A DNA stretch of 64,000 bases from positions 1 to 64,000 of the forward strand of contig NZ_QENY01000004.1 in the NCBI RefSeq assembly GCF_003096815.1, written 5' to 3'. Shown in pieces: positions 1 through 8,745 of the stretch (position 1 is its first letter; each line of letters opens with the position of its first letter). This DNA is from Hallella colorans. Its GTDB lineage: Bacteria > Bacteroidota > Bacteroidia > Bacteroidales > Bacteroidaceae. Position numbers and translations under genes: made by a program. The notes beneath the pieces were generated by a model, which did not search any database, had not been told where the DNA came from, and saw only the letters and a list, made by a program, of their open reading frames with translations.

Positions 1-141
1 GAAATCAAGTCCGTTTCATTTCAAAACACCACCTAATAGACTGTATTTCAATTAATTCAAAGAGTGATTAGTCCACCTTAACGGGACAGTAGTGATAATA
101 GTTATTTATTGATTTTCAAGCCAGTTTGCAGAGACAAAAAG

Positions 142-165
142 GGCTTCCTAAGAATTTAGGAAGCC
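142..165 (-). terminator. Intrinsic terminator of the ffh-folD unit
   Basis: A stem of about 10 bp (GGCTTCCTAA against TTTAGGAAGCC) has a very short loop. On the minus strand it is followed directly by TTTTT, and it lies about 90 bases past the folD stop. It is probably the rho-independent terminator of the ffh-folD unit. Outside this hairpin I see nothing in bases 1-252. Confidence 0.8.
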
Positions 166-252
166 TAACTTTTAAATCGAAAAATCAAAGATGACAGGAT
201 GTCATTCTTGTTTCGTTTAATATTATATAGACTGGTAATTGTGAGAACTATT

Positions 253-1137
253 CTATAAATATATCTCTTTCTTGGCCGCCGCAAGTGTGTTTTTCATCAA
301 GGAGCAGATGGTCATGGGACCAACACCACCTGGCACAGGCGTGATAAAAGCGCACTTGGGAGCTACCTCGTCAAACTTCACGTCGCCATTGAGGCGAGTG
401 CCACTCTTCTTTGTGGCATCTGGCACACGTGTGGTGCCCACGTCTATGACGGTCGCACCCTCCTTGACCATGTCGGCCGTGACAAAATCAGGACGACCAA
501 TGGCAGCGATGATGATATCGGCCTCTCGGCATTCTTCTTTCAATGTGGCCGAGTGCGAGTGGCAAACGGTCACCGTGGCATCGCCGAGATGCTTTTGCAT
601 CATCAGTTGGGCCATAGGCTTGCCCACTATATTGCTACGCCCCAATATCACACATTTCTTGCCAGACGTCTCTATCTTGTAGTGTCTCAACAGCGTGAGA
701 ATACCCAATGGGGTGGCCGAAATGAAACAAGGCAAACCGATAGCCATGCGCCCCACGTTGATGGGGTGAAAACCATCCACATCTTTACGATAGTCGACAG
801 CCATGATAATTTTCTGCTCGTCTATGTGTGGGGGCAGTGGCAATTGCATAATGAAACCGTCAATGTCATCGTCATGGTTCAGGCGGTCAACACATCGAAG
901 CAGTTCCTCCTCAGTAACATCGGCATCATAGCGTATGAGCGTGGATTTAAAGCCACACTGCTCGCAGGCTATGACCTTGTTTCTGACGTAGGTTTCTGAC
1001 CCTCCATCGTGTCCCACCAACACAGCGGCCAAATGGGGTTGCTTGCCACCGTTGGCCATAATGTCGCTCACCTCTTGGGCTATTTGTTTCTTAATGGCGG
1101 CCGCAGTGGCCTTTCCGTCAATCAGTGTATAAGCCAT
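253..1137 (-). CDS. folD: Bifunctional methylenetetrahydrofolate dehydrogenase / cyclohydrolase FolD
   Basis: This cytosolic one-carbon enzyme oxidises 5,10-methylene-THF to methenyl-THF with NADP and then hydrolyses it to 10-formyl-THF. The 294 residues match the usual family length. Visible signatures are SETYVRNK, with the catalytic Tyr50 and Lys54, QLPLP around residue 100, the Rossmann loop GRSNIVGKP at 166-174, and [11 protein letters not shown] near the C-terminus. The ATG follows ffh by 26 bases on the same strand with no promoter box between, so the two are probably cotranscribed. An intrinsic terminator lies downstream at 142-165. The identification is secure. Confidence 0.97.
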   Translation of the reverse strand: MAYTLIDGKATAAAIKKQIAQEVSDIMANGGKQPHLAAVLVGHDGGSETYVRNKVIACEQCGFKSTLIRYDADVTEEELLRCVDRLNHDDDIDGFIMQLPLPPHIDEQKIIMAVDYRKDVDGFHPINVGRMAIGLPCFISATPLGILTLLRHYKIETSGKKCVILGRSNIVGKPMAQLMMQKHLGDATVTVCHSHSATLKEECREADIIIAAIGRPDFVTADMVKEGATVIDVGTTRVPDATKKSGTRLNGDVKFDEVAPKCAFITPVPGGVGPMTICSLMKNTLAAAKKEIYL

Positions 1138-1163
1138 GTCTTTATGTGTTAAGGTTTTAAGGT

Positions 1164-2519
1164 TTACATTCCTGGCATTTTTGGCATGCCGCCTTTCATG
1201 TCTTTCATGCGCGACATCATCGATTTCATAGAGTTTCCGGTGACCATTTTCATCATCTTGCGCGTTTGGTCAAACTGTTTCACCAATCGGTTCACCTCTT
1301 GGATAGAAGTGCCGGAGCCTTTGGCAATGCGCATGCGACGGCTTTGGTTAAGCACCTCGGGGTTGGTGCGCTCCTTTGGTGTCATGCTCTTGATGATAGC
1401 TTCGATGCCCTTGAAAGCATCGTCGTCGATGTCCACATCCTTGATAGCCTTGCCCACACCGGGTATCATTGAGGCCAAATCTTTCAGGTTGCCCATCTTC
1501 TTGATTTGCTCTATTTGGCCAAGGAAATCGTTAAAATCGAACTTGTTCTTCTGTATTTTCTTTTGAAGGCGTTTGGCTTCGGCCTCGTCAAACTGTTCCT
1601 GAGCACGCTCCACGAGCGACACCACGTCGCCCATGCCTAATATGCGGTCGGCCATACGCTCTGGGTGGAACACGTCAAGCGCCTCCATTTTCTCGCCAGT
1701 ACCAATAAACTTGATGGGCTTGGTCACCACCGTGCGTATGGACAAGGCAGCTCCGCCACGAGTGTCGCCATCCAATTTGGTAAGCACCACGCCGTCAAAG
1801 TCGAGTCTGTCGTTGAACTCCTTGGCCGTGTTCACAGCGTCTTGTCCTGTCATGGAGTCGACCACAAAAAGCGTCTCGTCAGGATTTACGGTCTTCTTGA
1901 GCGAGGCTATCTCGTTCATCATCGCCTCGTCTACTGCCAATCGTCCTGCGGTATCAATGATCACCACATCGTATGATTTGGCTTTGGCCTCCTTGATGGC
2001 GTTAAGGGCTATCTCGTTGACGTTCTTGTTACCCTCCTCGGTATAGACAGGTACGTCCACTTGCTGTCCCACCACCTTGAGCTGTTCTATGGCAGCGGGG
2101 CGATACACGTCGCACGCCACCAACAAAGGATTTTTCTTCTGTTTGTTTTTTAAGAGATTAGCGAGCTTGCCACTGAACGTGGTCTTGCCCGAACCCTGCA
2201 AGCCCGACATAAGGATGACAGCTGGGCGCCCCTCCAAACGGAGCGGGGCCGCCTCGCCTCCCATGAGCTTGGCCAACTCGTCGTGAACAATTTTCACCAT
2301 GAGTTGTCCGGGCTTCACGGCCGTGAGCACGTTCATACCCATAGCCTTTTCTTTCACGGTGTCGGTGAAAGTCTTGGCAACCTTATAGTTAACATCCGCG
2401 TTGAGCAATGCCCGCCGAATATCCTTAAGGGTCTCCGCGACATTGATCTCTGTGATTTTGCCTTCGCCTTTAAGAATTTTGAACGAACGTTCTAACTTGT
2501 CGGATAAATTCTCGAACAT
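1164..2519 (-). CDS. ffh: Signal recognition particle GTPase Ffh
   Basis: Ffh is the protein part of the signal recognition particle. It binds signal peptides of nascent membrane and secreted proteins and delivers ribosomes to FtsY. The N domain covers about residues 1-95. The G domain carries the P-loop GLQGSGKTT (106-114), DTAGR and [11 protein letters not shown] methionine-rich M domain ends in [14 protein letters not shown]. The length of 451 residues is typical. A TACCTTTG box (2599-2606, minus) lies about 80 bases before the ATG and is the likely promoter for ffh-folD. I found no SRP RNA gene nearby. Confidence 0.98.
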   Translation of the reverse strand: MFENLSDKLERSFKILKGEGKITEINVAETLKDIRRALLNADVNYKVAKTFTDTVKEKAMGMNVLTAVKPGQLMVKIVHDELAKLMGGEAAPLRLEGRPAVILMSGLQGSGKTTFSGKLANLLKNKQKKNPLLVACDVYRPAAIEQLKVVGQQVDVPVYTEEGNKNVNEIALNAIKEAKAKSYDVVIIDTAGRLAVDEAMMNEIASLKKTVNPDETLFVVDSMTGQDAVNTAKEFNDRLDFDGVVLTKLDGDTRGGAALSIRTVVTKPIKFIGTGEKMEALDVFHPERMADRILGMGDVVSLVERAQEQFDEAEAKRLQKKIQKNKFDFNDFLGQIEQIKKMGNLKDLASMIPGVGKAIKDVDIDDDAFKGIEAIIKSMTPKERTNPEVLNQSRRMRIAKGSGTSIQEVNRLVKQFDQTRKMMKMVTGNSMKSMMSRMKDMKGGMPKMPGM

Positions 2520-2598
2520 AATTTTGCCTTGCTAAATATTTATAGTGTTAACGTGAAAAGCGTGCCTTATGACATAAGACACCATGGGATGCTGAACG

Positions 2599-2606
2599 CA
2601 AAGGTA
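2599..2606 (-). promoter_or_regulatory. Bacteroidetes -7 box of ffh-folD
   Basis: On the minus strand this reads TACCTTTG, matching the Bacteroidetes primary-sigma -7 consensus TAnnTTTG. It lies about 80 bases upstream of the ffh ATG. Confidence 0.65.
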
Positions 2607-2654
2607 GCCAATTATTCAAAAAATCATGCAGATAATAGTATGTTTTTACAATAA

Positions 2655-3362
2655 TTAATTTTTTAACGAGTAGGTCACGGTGGTCACCACACGCACCTTT
2701 TTGATATAAGGGGTGTTCTGGTCGCGGTCGTTAATGGAGAACTGGCCTTGGTCGGCGCTTACAATCTTGTTGAGCTCAGAGTGCGAATTTTTGGCAAACT
2801 GATTGGCGGTGGCTTCCGCATTGGCAATGGCTTCCTCCATCATCTTGCCTTTCATGCGCTGGAATGACACGTACTCATACACTATTTGCGAGTTGTAATC
2901 GCCCTCGACAATGGCTATACCTTGCTTGAGAAGCTCTCCTTGCCGGGCTATGATAGCCCGCACCTGCTTGACATTGCGCGAAGTGACGGTAATGGTAGAT
3001 GTTATGTTGTAGCGATAAGGCATGCGACTGGACGAATACCTGTCGGCGTTTGTGTCTACCACCTTGGGGGCGTTGAGTTCCATCTCGCTCTCTTTGATAC
3101 CATTTTTTAAAAGAAACGCCTTGATGGCTTGCTGTTTTTGGGCTATGTGATCGTAGAGTTGCGGCAGATCGTCGCCCAACTCTTGAAACACCACGGGCCA
3201 CGTCACTTTGTCTGCTTGCACTTCACGCTCGGCCAAGCCCTTGACGGTTACCTTGCGGTCTTTGTTAGCAAAATCGTTGATACCCCACCGTATGCATAGT
3301 CCTAACGCTATAATTCCGACAGCGATAATCGCCGCTTCGAAAATTCTGCTGTATTTCATCAT
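2655..3362 (-). CDS. SIMPL (DUF541) domain protein, membrane-anchored
   Basis: This 235-residue protein has one N-terminal hydrophobic segment (about residues 8-28: IIAVGIIALGLCI) followed by a SIMPL/DUF541 domain. Recognisable parts are VTVKGLAEREVQADKVTWPVVF, SRNVKQVRAII and YVSFQRMKGKMMEEAIANAEATANQFA. SIMPL proteins are envelope proteins of poorly known function, some linked to oxidative stress or to oligomeric periplasmic assemblies. The start is set at the ATG at 3362 because a TATCTTTG box lies just upstream (3387-3394), so any longer reading would overlap the promoter. It appears to be monocistronic. Confidence 0.85.
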   Translation of the reverse strand: MMKYSRIFEAAIIAVGIIALGLCIRWGINDFANKDRKVTVKGLAEREVQADKVTWPVVFQELGDDLPQLYDHIAQKQQAIKAFLLKNGIKESEMELNAPKVVDTNADRYSSSRMPYRYNITSTITVTSRNVKQVRAIIARQGELLKQGIAIVEGDYNSQIVYEYVSFQRMKGKMMEEAIANAEATANQFAKNSHSELNKIVSADQGQFSINDRDQNTPYIKKVRVVTTVTYSLKN

Positions 3363-3386
3363 TGTATGATAAGTTGTTGATTTTTC

Positions 3387-3394
3387 CAAAGATA
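3387..3394 (-). promoter_or_regulatory. -7 box of the SIMPL gene
   Basis: Minus-strand TATCTTTG ends about 25 bases before the ATG at 3362. It excludes an upstream TTG start that would overlap it. Confidence 0.7.
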
Positions 3395-3593
3395 CGTATA
3401 AATATGGTTGTCTACAAATATTGTTATTGTTTTTTAACGTGAAAATAGCCTCACGCCTTGACTGTCTGCCGAGGACAGATAGTTTTTGCGAGATGCCATC
3501 TTACAGGTTACAATCATCCGGCGCGACAAGTCTTAACAGCGTCGCGCACGTTGCCTCCAACTGTCTATGGCATTTTCATCTCCTACCAACGAG

Positions 3594-4109
3594 TTAGAAC
3601 AAAAGGCCAAAGAGATAGACAGCGAGCCTAACAAGCAACACGATGAGCACAATGAAAAGCACGATGGCGGCGGCAAAAAACCACGCCTTGCGTTTCACCT
3701 CGCGCACCACGTCTTGATCATCATATACAAAGCCCTGAACCAAACGCATGTTGCGCACGTAGGAATGATTGAAAACATCAAGGACATCGCCCACGAAGAA
3801 AGGCAAAAGGCCCTTCACCGCGTCTAACATGGCATTGTATATCACGGCTAAGGTGAGTGGAACCGATTTGACCACACATAGGCTGAACCACACGAACGGC
3901 AACACCATAATAGATGAGATGAGATCGCCCCAGCCACCGGGAACCAAGCCGAGCAACGGGTCCAAATAATAGCGGTCCATGATCTTGGCTATGCGATCCA
4001 TGATTTTATATGACCAAGTGTTGACCACTTTGTACCGTCGAGCAATTTTTTCGTTGCCTAATGTGATGTCGTCTTGATTCGCAGTATTGTTTATTTGTCG
4101 TTTCTCCAT
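3594..4109 (-). CDS. DUF4112 family membrane protein
   Basis: From the ATG at 4109 this is a 171-residue protein. Its N-terminal half is basic and hydrophilic. The centre, with RIAKIMDRYYLDPLLGLVPGGWGDL, is typical of DUF4112. Two central hydrophobic segments (about 65-105) and a strongly hydrophobic C-terminal segment (about 145-168) are visible. The family is widespread with no established biochemical role, and the pattern suggests an inner-membrane protein. The ATG opening MEKRQINN is preferred over an upstream extension that lacks a ribosome site. The flanking genes give no functional clue. Confidence 0.8.
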   Translation of the reverse strand: MEKRQINNTANQDDITLGNEKIARRYKVVNTWSYKIMDRIAKIMDRYYLDPLLGLVPGGWGDLISSIMVLPFVWFSLCVVKSVPLTLAVIYNAMLDAVKGLLPFFVGDVLDVFNHSYVRNMRLVQGFVYDDQDVVREVKRKAWFFAAAIVLFIVLIVLLVRLAVYLFGLLF

Positions 4110-4466
4110 TGTCTTTTTTTTATTTTTTATGTGCAGCCTACGACTGCATGTTCGGCCCACGTTTACTTTGTCTGAACATGCCCCATGCCTCTATCTGTCA
4201 CCTGCGCACACACTTATAAACGTATTAAACAGGGATTTCGTTTCATGCAACCAATAGAAAAATACGATTGACTGTTGTTTTTCACCGCAAAATTGACCCT
4301 CGCCCTTAATAAAACCCTGTTGAGGAGCATGGTTGTCACAATGGCCGCCACGACGTTTTTTTGCGGCATAAACTATCCATCACGAAACGAAAAGATTAAA
4401 AAACCAATATCAGATATACAAAATTGCTAAATAGACAACAACTGTCTATTTAGCAATTTGAATGCG
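4110..4466. other. Intergenic region between DUF4112 gene and tRNA-Leu
   Basis: No credible gene is present. The only clear structure is the long inverted repeat at 4421-4459, which belongs to the tRNA. The remainder shows nothing I can interpret. Confidence 0.6.
4421..4459 (-). terminator. Long hairpin downstream of tRNA-Leu
   Basis: A perfect 16-bp inverted repeat (4421-4436 against 4444-4459) has a 7-nt loop. It begins 7 bases beyond the tRNA 3' end and is probably its transcription terminator or 3' processing structure. The outer stem is AT-rich, but no long U-run follows on the minus strand. Confidence 0.65.
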
Positions 4467-4548
4467 TGCGCCTGACAGGAATCGAACCTGCACGTCTCGC
4501 AACACCAGATCCTAAGTCTGGCGCGTCTACCAATTCCGCCACAAGCGC
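4467..4548 (-). tRNA. tRNA-Leu(TAG)
   Basis: This is an 82-nt class II tRNA. The acceptor GCGCTTG pairs with CAGGCGC and leaves discriminator A, as expected for leucine. The anticodon stem CCAGA/TCTGG carries loop CTTAGGA with anticodon TAG. A long variable arm and the T-loop TTCGATT are present. CCA is not encoded. A TACCTTTG promoter box lies 11 bases upstream. Confidence 0.95.
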
Positions 4549-4558
4549 ATTCGGGATG

Positions 4559-4566
4559 CAAAGGTA
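4559..4566 (-). promoter_or_regulatory. -7 box of tRNA-Leu
   Basis: Minus-strand TACCTTTG lies 11 bases from the mature tRNA 5' end, so the precursor leader would be only a few nucleotides long. Confidence 0.7.
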
Positions 4567-4674
4567 CGCATAAAATTTTAAAACCCAAGGGAAAGGTCCA
4601 AAAATATTATGGGGCGACCGTGCGAATTTTCCTCTTCGCCAATACATTCCGCACCAAACCATGCCCGGGTGCAC

Positions 4675-6807
4675 TTATAACTTCATAGTAAGGGCTATGC
4701 GATGGCGTCGACGATCCACCTCTAACACCTTGACACGTACATGCTGGTGAAGTTTGACCACGGTGTTGGGGTCTTTCACGTAATGGTTGGCCATCTGCGA
4801 TATGTGCACAAGGCCGTCTTGGTGCACGCCGATGTCCACGAACGCACCAAAGTTGGTGATATTGGTGACGATGCCGGGTAGCTCCATGCCCGAGACAAGG
4901 TCGTCGGGGGTCTTGACCCGCGGGTCGAACTCGAACGTCTCAAGCTTGTCGCGCGGATCGAGCCCCGGCTTTGCCAGCTCGGACATGATGTCACGCAGCG
5001 TGGGCAGGCCCACCTCGGACGTCACATAGCGTTCTATTTCTATTTTGTCACGCAATGAGTTGTTGGCCATTAAGTCGGCCACGGCACAACCACTGTCGTC
5101 CGCCATTTGCTCAACCACGTGATAACTCTCTGGATGAACGGCACTGGCGTCCAATGGGTTTTTGGCGTGAGGCACGCGCAAGAAGCCCGCGCACTGCTGA
5201 AAGGCGGCCGGCCCGAGGCGTGGCACCTTCTTGAGTTGTGCCCGCGAGGCGAACGGCCCATTATCCCGTCGATAGTCGACAATATTTTGCGCCAACACCG
5301 GGCCAAGCCCACTGACGTATGTAAGCAAATTCTTGCTGGCGGTGTTGACATTCACGCCCACCGAGTTGACACAGAGCAGGACAGTCTGGTCAAGGCTGCT
5401 TTTGAGCTTGCCTTGGTCCACATCATGCTGGTACTGCCCCACCCCAATACTCTTGGGGTCTATCTTCACCAGCTCAGCCAATGGGTCCATGAGCCTGCGC
5501 CCTATGCTCACAGCCCCCCGCACGGTCACGTCTTGGTCAGGAAACTCCTCGCGCGCCACCTCCGAGGCAGAATACACGCTGGCTCCATCCTCACTGACCA
5601 CATAGGTATCCACACCCTCTATTCGCCGCAATATATCGGCAGCCTCGCGAGAGCCAGTGCCATTGCCCACAGCTATGGCCTGCACACCAAACCGCCGGGC
5701 TATCTCCTCAAACCGCCGCAAGGGCGCACTCGCACCATCTTTGAGACGCTCGGCCTCGCGCCCCACGGCAAACACCACGTCGTGGTGCAACAAGTTACCT
5801 TGCGCGTCGAGCACAGCCACCTTGCACCCCGTGCGTATCCCCGGGTCTACGCTCATCACCCTGACCTGTCCCAATGGTGGAGCGAGCAACAGTTGGCGCA
5901 GATTCTCGCTGAACACCTTGATAGCCTCGTCGTCAGCTCGCTCCTTGCTCATGGCGGCAAACTCGTTTTCTATCGATGGCCTTATCAACCGTTTGTACGA
6001 ATCTTCCACAGCCTCGTCCACCAAGCCTTGGCACGCTCCTGCCCCATGCACCCAATAGCGGCGCAACCTGTCCACGCACTCGTCGTCGTCCACGGTTACA
6101 CTCACCCGCAGCACACCCTCAGCCTCGCCGCGCCTCATGGCCAGCAAACGGTGAGAAGAGCAATGCCTAAGTTCCTCGCTGAAAAAGAAGTAATCGGCAT
6201 ATTTCTGCGCTGCGTCTTCGTCTTTCATCTTTGGCACCACCCTCGAGATGATGGTGGCCTCGCGCCTGAACACCTTACGTACGCTCTGTCGGCTGCCCTC
6301 ACTCTCGCTGATTATCTCGGCGATGATATCTCGTGCACCTCTCAACGCGGCCTCCACATCAGGGACTCCCTCTTTTACAAAGCGCTCAGCCACTTGTCTC
6401 GGATCTCGCTCGCGCTGCGCCAAGATAGTTTGCGCCAGCGCCTCCAAACCCAACTCACGCGCCACTTGCGCCCTTGTGCGCCGACGTGGTTTATAGGGCA
6501 TATAGATATCTTCTATCTCCGTGGCGTTCCAACTGCTCACTATACGTTGGCGCAACTCATCGGTGAGCTTGCCCTGCTCTTCTATGGTCTTGAGCACGGT
6601 GTCCTTTCGTTTTTGCAGTTCCCTGAGTCGCTCGCTCAAGTCGCTGATGGCGGCCACTTGCACCTCGTTTAAGTTTCCGGTGGCCTCCTTGCGGTATCTG
6701 CTAATGAACGGGATGGTGCACCCAGCCTCCAAGAGGTCCAGCGTGGCATCCACCTGCTGCGTCGGAATGTTAAGTTTCTGCGAAATGTAAGGAGTGAAAA
6801 TGTTCAT
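4675..6807 (-). CDS. tex: Tex-family S1 RNA-binding transcription accessory protein
   Basis: This 710-residue protein has the Tex layout: an N-terminal helical region with ISRYRKEATGNL, a YqgF/RNase H-like domain (VMSVDPGIRTGCKVAVLD), helix-hairpin-helix motifs (NTASKNLLTYVSGLGPVLAQNIVDYR), and a C-terminal S1 domain (GIVTNITNFGAFVDIGVHQDGLVHIS). Tex binds nucleic acid and acts in transcription or RNA handling, but its exact role is unsettled. It is the last gene of a same-strand run parC-DUF3316-S41-tex, 67 bases after the protease gene. No promoter box is evident in that gap, so it may be cotranscribed. Confidence 0.95.
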   Translation of the reverse strand: MNIFTPYISQKLNIPTQQVDATLDLLEAGCTIPFISRYRKEATGNLNEVQVAAISDLSERLRELQKRKDTVLKTIEEQGKLTDELRQRIVSSWNATEIEDIYMPYKPRRRTRAQVARELGLEALAQTILAQRERDPRQVAERFVKEGVPDVEAALRGARDIIAEIISESEGSRQSVRKVFRREATIISRVVPKMKDEDAAQKYADYFFFSEELRHCSSHRLLAMRRGEAEGVLRVSVTVDDDECVDRLRRYWVHGAGACQGLVDEAVEDSYKRLIRPSIENEFAAMSKERADDEAIKVFSENLRQLLLAPPLGQVRVMSVDPGIRTGCKVAVLDAQGNLLHHDVVFAVGREAERLKDGASAPLRRFEEIARRFGVQAIAVGNGTGSREAADILRRIEGVDTYVVSEDGASVYSASEVAREEFPDQDVTVRGAVSIGRRLMDPLAELVKIDPKSIGVGQYQHDVDQGKLKSSLDQTVLLCVNSVGVNVNTASKNLLTYVSGLGPVLAQNIVDYRRDNGPFASRAQLKKVPRLGPAAFQQCAGFLRVPHAKNPLDASAVHPESYHVVEQMADDSGCAVADLMANNSLRDKIEIERYVTSEVGLPTLRDIMSELAKPGLDPRDKLETFEFDPRVKTPDDLVSGMELPGIVTNITNFGAFVDIGVHQDGLVHISQMANHYVKDPNTVVKLHQHVRVKVLEVDRRRHRIALTMKL

Positions 6808-6874
6808 TGTAGTGGTGATTGAAAAGTTGTTCTGCCATGTAAAAAGGTTATTTCATGGGGGCGAGTGCCGCTGC

Positions 6875-7882
6875 CTACCAGCCTTTTCGCAGCCTTTCTC
6901 GCGCAGTCTCTATCAAAGTGTCGCGCCCTCGCGCTACATCATTTGCGGATAAGGATACCTTGACATCAGGGGCCATGCCATTCTCAACGCTGCGTTTGTC
7001 CTTGTCGTACATAGGACAGGCCGAGAAACGCACTATCCATCCATTGGGCAACTCGCTCGAAAATGGCAAGCCGGCGCCTCCGCCGGTCATGTCGCCCACC
7101 ACCATGACATTAGGGCAACATCTCATGTACTTCACAAACTCGTTGGCGGCGGAGTACACACGGCGGTTGGTTATCACCACCACCCGTTTCTGCCAACGCA
7201 CCCCCTTGGCTGGTTTGAGACGTTGTTCCATCAATGGCGAGAAGTCGCGGTGCCCCTTGCCCGTCTTGTGACACATGTATCCCACGCGTATCTCCTCGTT
7301 GGTGAACCTCGCGGCCAACTTCTCCGCAGATGTCACCATGCCTCCCCCATTCTGCCTTACGTCTATGATCAGGCCATTACATGGTGCAAGATATGTCAAG
7401 ATTTGGTCAAGCGTGCCGTCGCTTATGGGATTGGCAAAAGACGAGCAAGTGATATATCCCACGTTATCGTCCAGCACACGATAGCGAAAACCGTTGGCCA
7501 CGCGATAGTCTGTCTTAAGATAATTGTCCACAATTTCACTTGCATAGTTGGCTGGATAGTTTTCGTGAAAGCCCCAGTAACGACCCATGTCAAATGAGGT
7601 GAAGAGGTTAACGTGCCCATCCTTAAGTTCGGCAAGCATGCCGCCCAAGACCTCGAGCAGCTGGCTGTCTGTCATTCCTCTATCCACCCGCTGGGCATAC
7701 TTGACACGTATAGCGTTCCAGTCCACGCTCTTTTCCTCGAAAAAACAATAATGCTCGTCCATTATTTTCCACAAAGCCTCGAAGTTGCCACGTGGATTGT
7801 TGTCGAACTCTTGCTCCTTCACACACCCGAGGAGGATTGCGCAGAGCAAGGGCACTATATATATAAGGTGTGATTTTCTCAT
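6875..7882 (-). CDS. S41 family lipoprotein peptidase
   Basis: This 335-residue protein starts with a lipoprotein signal (LLCAILLGC, Cys about residue 20), so it is probably anchored facing the periplasm or surface. The S41 (tail-specific protease) core is visible: DGHVNLF, VGYITCSSF, LIIDVRQNGGG, and VITNRRVYSAANEF with the likely nucleophilic Ser in YSAANE. No PDZ domain is evident, so this is a short Bacteroidetes-type S41 member. Its substrate is unknown. It sits 41 bases after the DUF3316 gene and 67 before tex in the same direction. Confidence 0.88.
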   Translation of the reverse strand: MRKSHLIYIVPLLCAILLGCVKEQEFDNNPRGNFEALWKIMDEHYCFFEEKSVDWNAIRVKYAQRVDRGMTDSQLLEVLGGMLAELKDGHVNLFTSFDMGRYWGFHENYPANYASEIVDNYLKTDYRVANGFRYRVLDDNVGYITCSSFANPISDGTLDQILTYLAPCNGLIIDVRQNGGGMVTSAEKLAARFTNEEIRVGYMCHKTGKGHRDFSPLMEQRLKPAKGVRWQKRVVVITNRRVYSAANEFVKYMRCCPNVMVVGDMTGGGAGLPFSSELPNGWIVRFSACPMYDKDKRSVENGMAPDVKVSLSANDVARGRDTLIETARERLRKGW

Positions 7883-7923
7883 CGTTTTGGTTTTGTCTTG
7901 TCCTCACGAGCCTTTCACTACGG

Positions 7924-8745
7924 TCAAAATTTCCATCCCACCATCACGCTATGTGTGTATTGATGGTATTTAAGGCTGTTTGCCTCAAGCTGCCTGATCT
8001 CTCCTATATAGCCCACACATAATGTTGCGCGCCACAACTTGAAATCCAGCAACAGTTTGTTGCTCCATTGCAAACCGCTGAAAGGCGAGGTAACCACGAT
8101 GTTGTGGTCGTAATTGCCCAATGTGAATATTTCGTAATAAGACTGCCCGAACTGTGGCATGAAAGCCAAGCCCACGAGTGGCATGTGCGCCTCATAGCTC
8201 AGATTAAGCGGCCTGCGCCCACGACGTATATTCCACTCCACGCCCGCCGACGGATCTATGGCGAGCGCCATGCGCGCTTGCGCTGGGTTGTTGGTGTTAT
8301 GGGTGTTGTAAGTGCCGCCGACAGTGGCATCCATGAAACCGCCTGCTTTCAAGGAGACTCTCGTCCCGGCGAGGCTCCAACTGTAATGCCAGCCAAATAA
8401 AATATTGTACATAGCCGTGAACATTGAGTTGCCGTTGCCCCGTGTACCAGCCCACGACACCAGCGCATGGCTTTCCATCTCGCGAGACACACTACTGCCC
8501 TTGCGTCGCCACTCCGACCGCGCCACATAGCCAACCTCAGTTCCTCTGAAAGTCTCTTGCGAGAGATAGGTGTCCAAAAGATTGGTGTGCCCCACCGCTA
8601 TCAGACGCATGCGTTTCAGCGTTATAGGAGCTTTAGACACTCTCACGGTGTCTGTTTGCGCTCCGCAAGAGATACTTGCCATGAGTGCCAAGCCCACGGC
8701 CAAAGTCATCCATCTATGGTTGTTATTTGCCCAACTCATCATCAT
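7924..8745 (-). CDS. DUF3316 family secreted protein
   Basis: This 273-residue protein has an N-terminal signal (LAVGLALMASISCGAQ). Its composition is rich in aromatic and alternating hydrophobic residues, and it ends in HSVMVGWKF. This suits an outer-membrane or periplasmic beta-structured protein, as assigned to DUF3316 in Bacteroidetes. No enzymatic motif is visible. Three adjacent ATGs (8745, 8742, 8739) could serve as start. All of them lie inside the 3' end of parC, so translation is probably coupled to it. The function is unknown. Confidence 0.75.
   Translation of the reverse strand: MMMSWANNNHRWMTLAVGLALMASISCGAQTDTVRVSKAPITLKRMRLIAVGHTNLLDTYLSQETFRGTEVGYVARSEWRRKGSSVSREMESHALVSWAGTRGNGNSMFTAMYNILFGWHYSWSLAGTRVSLKAGGFMDATVGGTYNTHNTNNPAQARMALAIDPSAGVEWNIRRGRRPLNLSYEAHMPLVGLAFMPQFGQSYYEIFTLGNYDHNIVVTSPFSGLQWSNKLLLDFKLWRATLCVGYIGEIRQLEANSLKYHQYTHSVMVGWKF

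Noticed and set aside
4450-4674. Minus-strand open frame containing LVAELVDAPDLGSG
   Set aside because: It is the translation of the tRNA-Leu gene and its promoter, a well-known false gene.
5107-6672. 521-codon plus-strand open frame
   Set aside because: It is wholly antisense to tex, His/Arg/Leu-rich with no motif. GC-rich third positions of the real gene keep this frame open.
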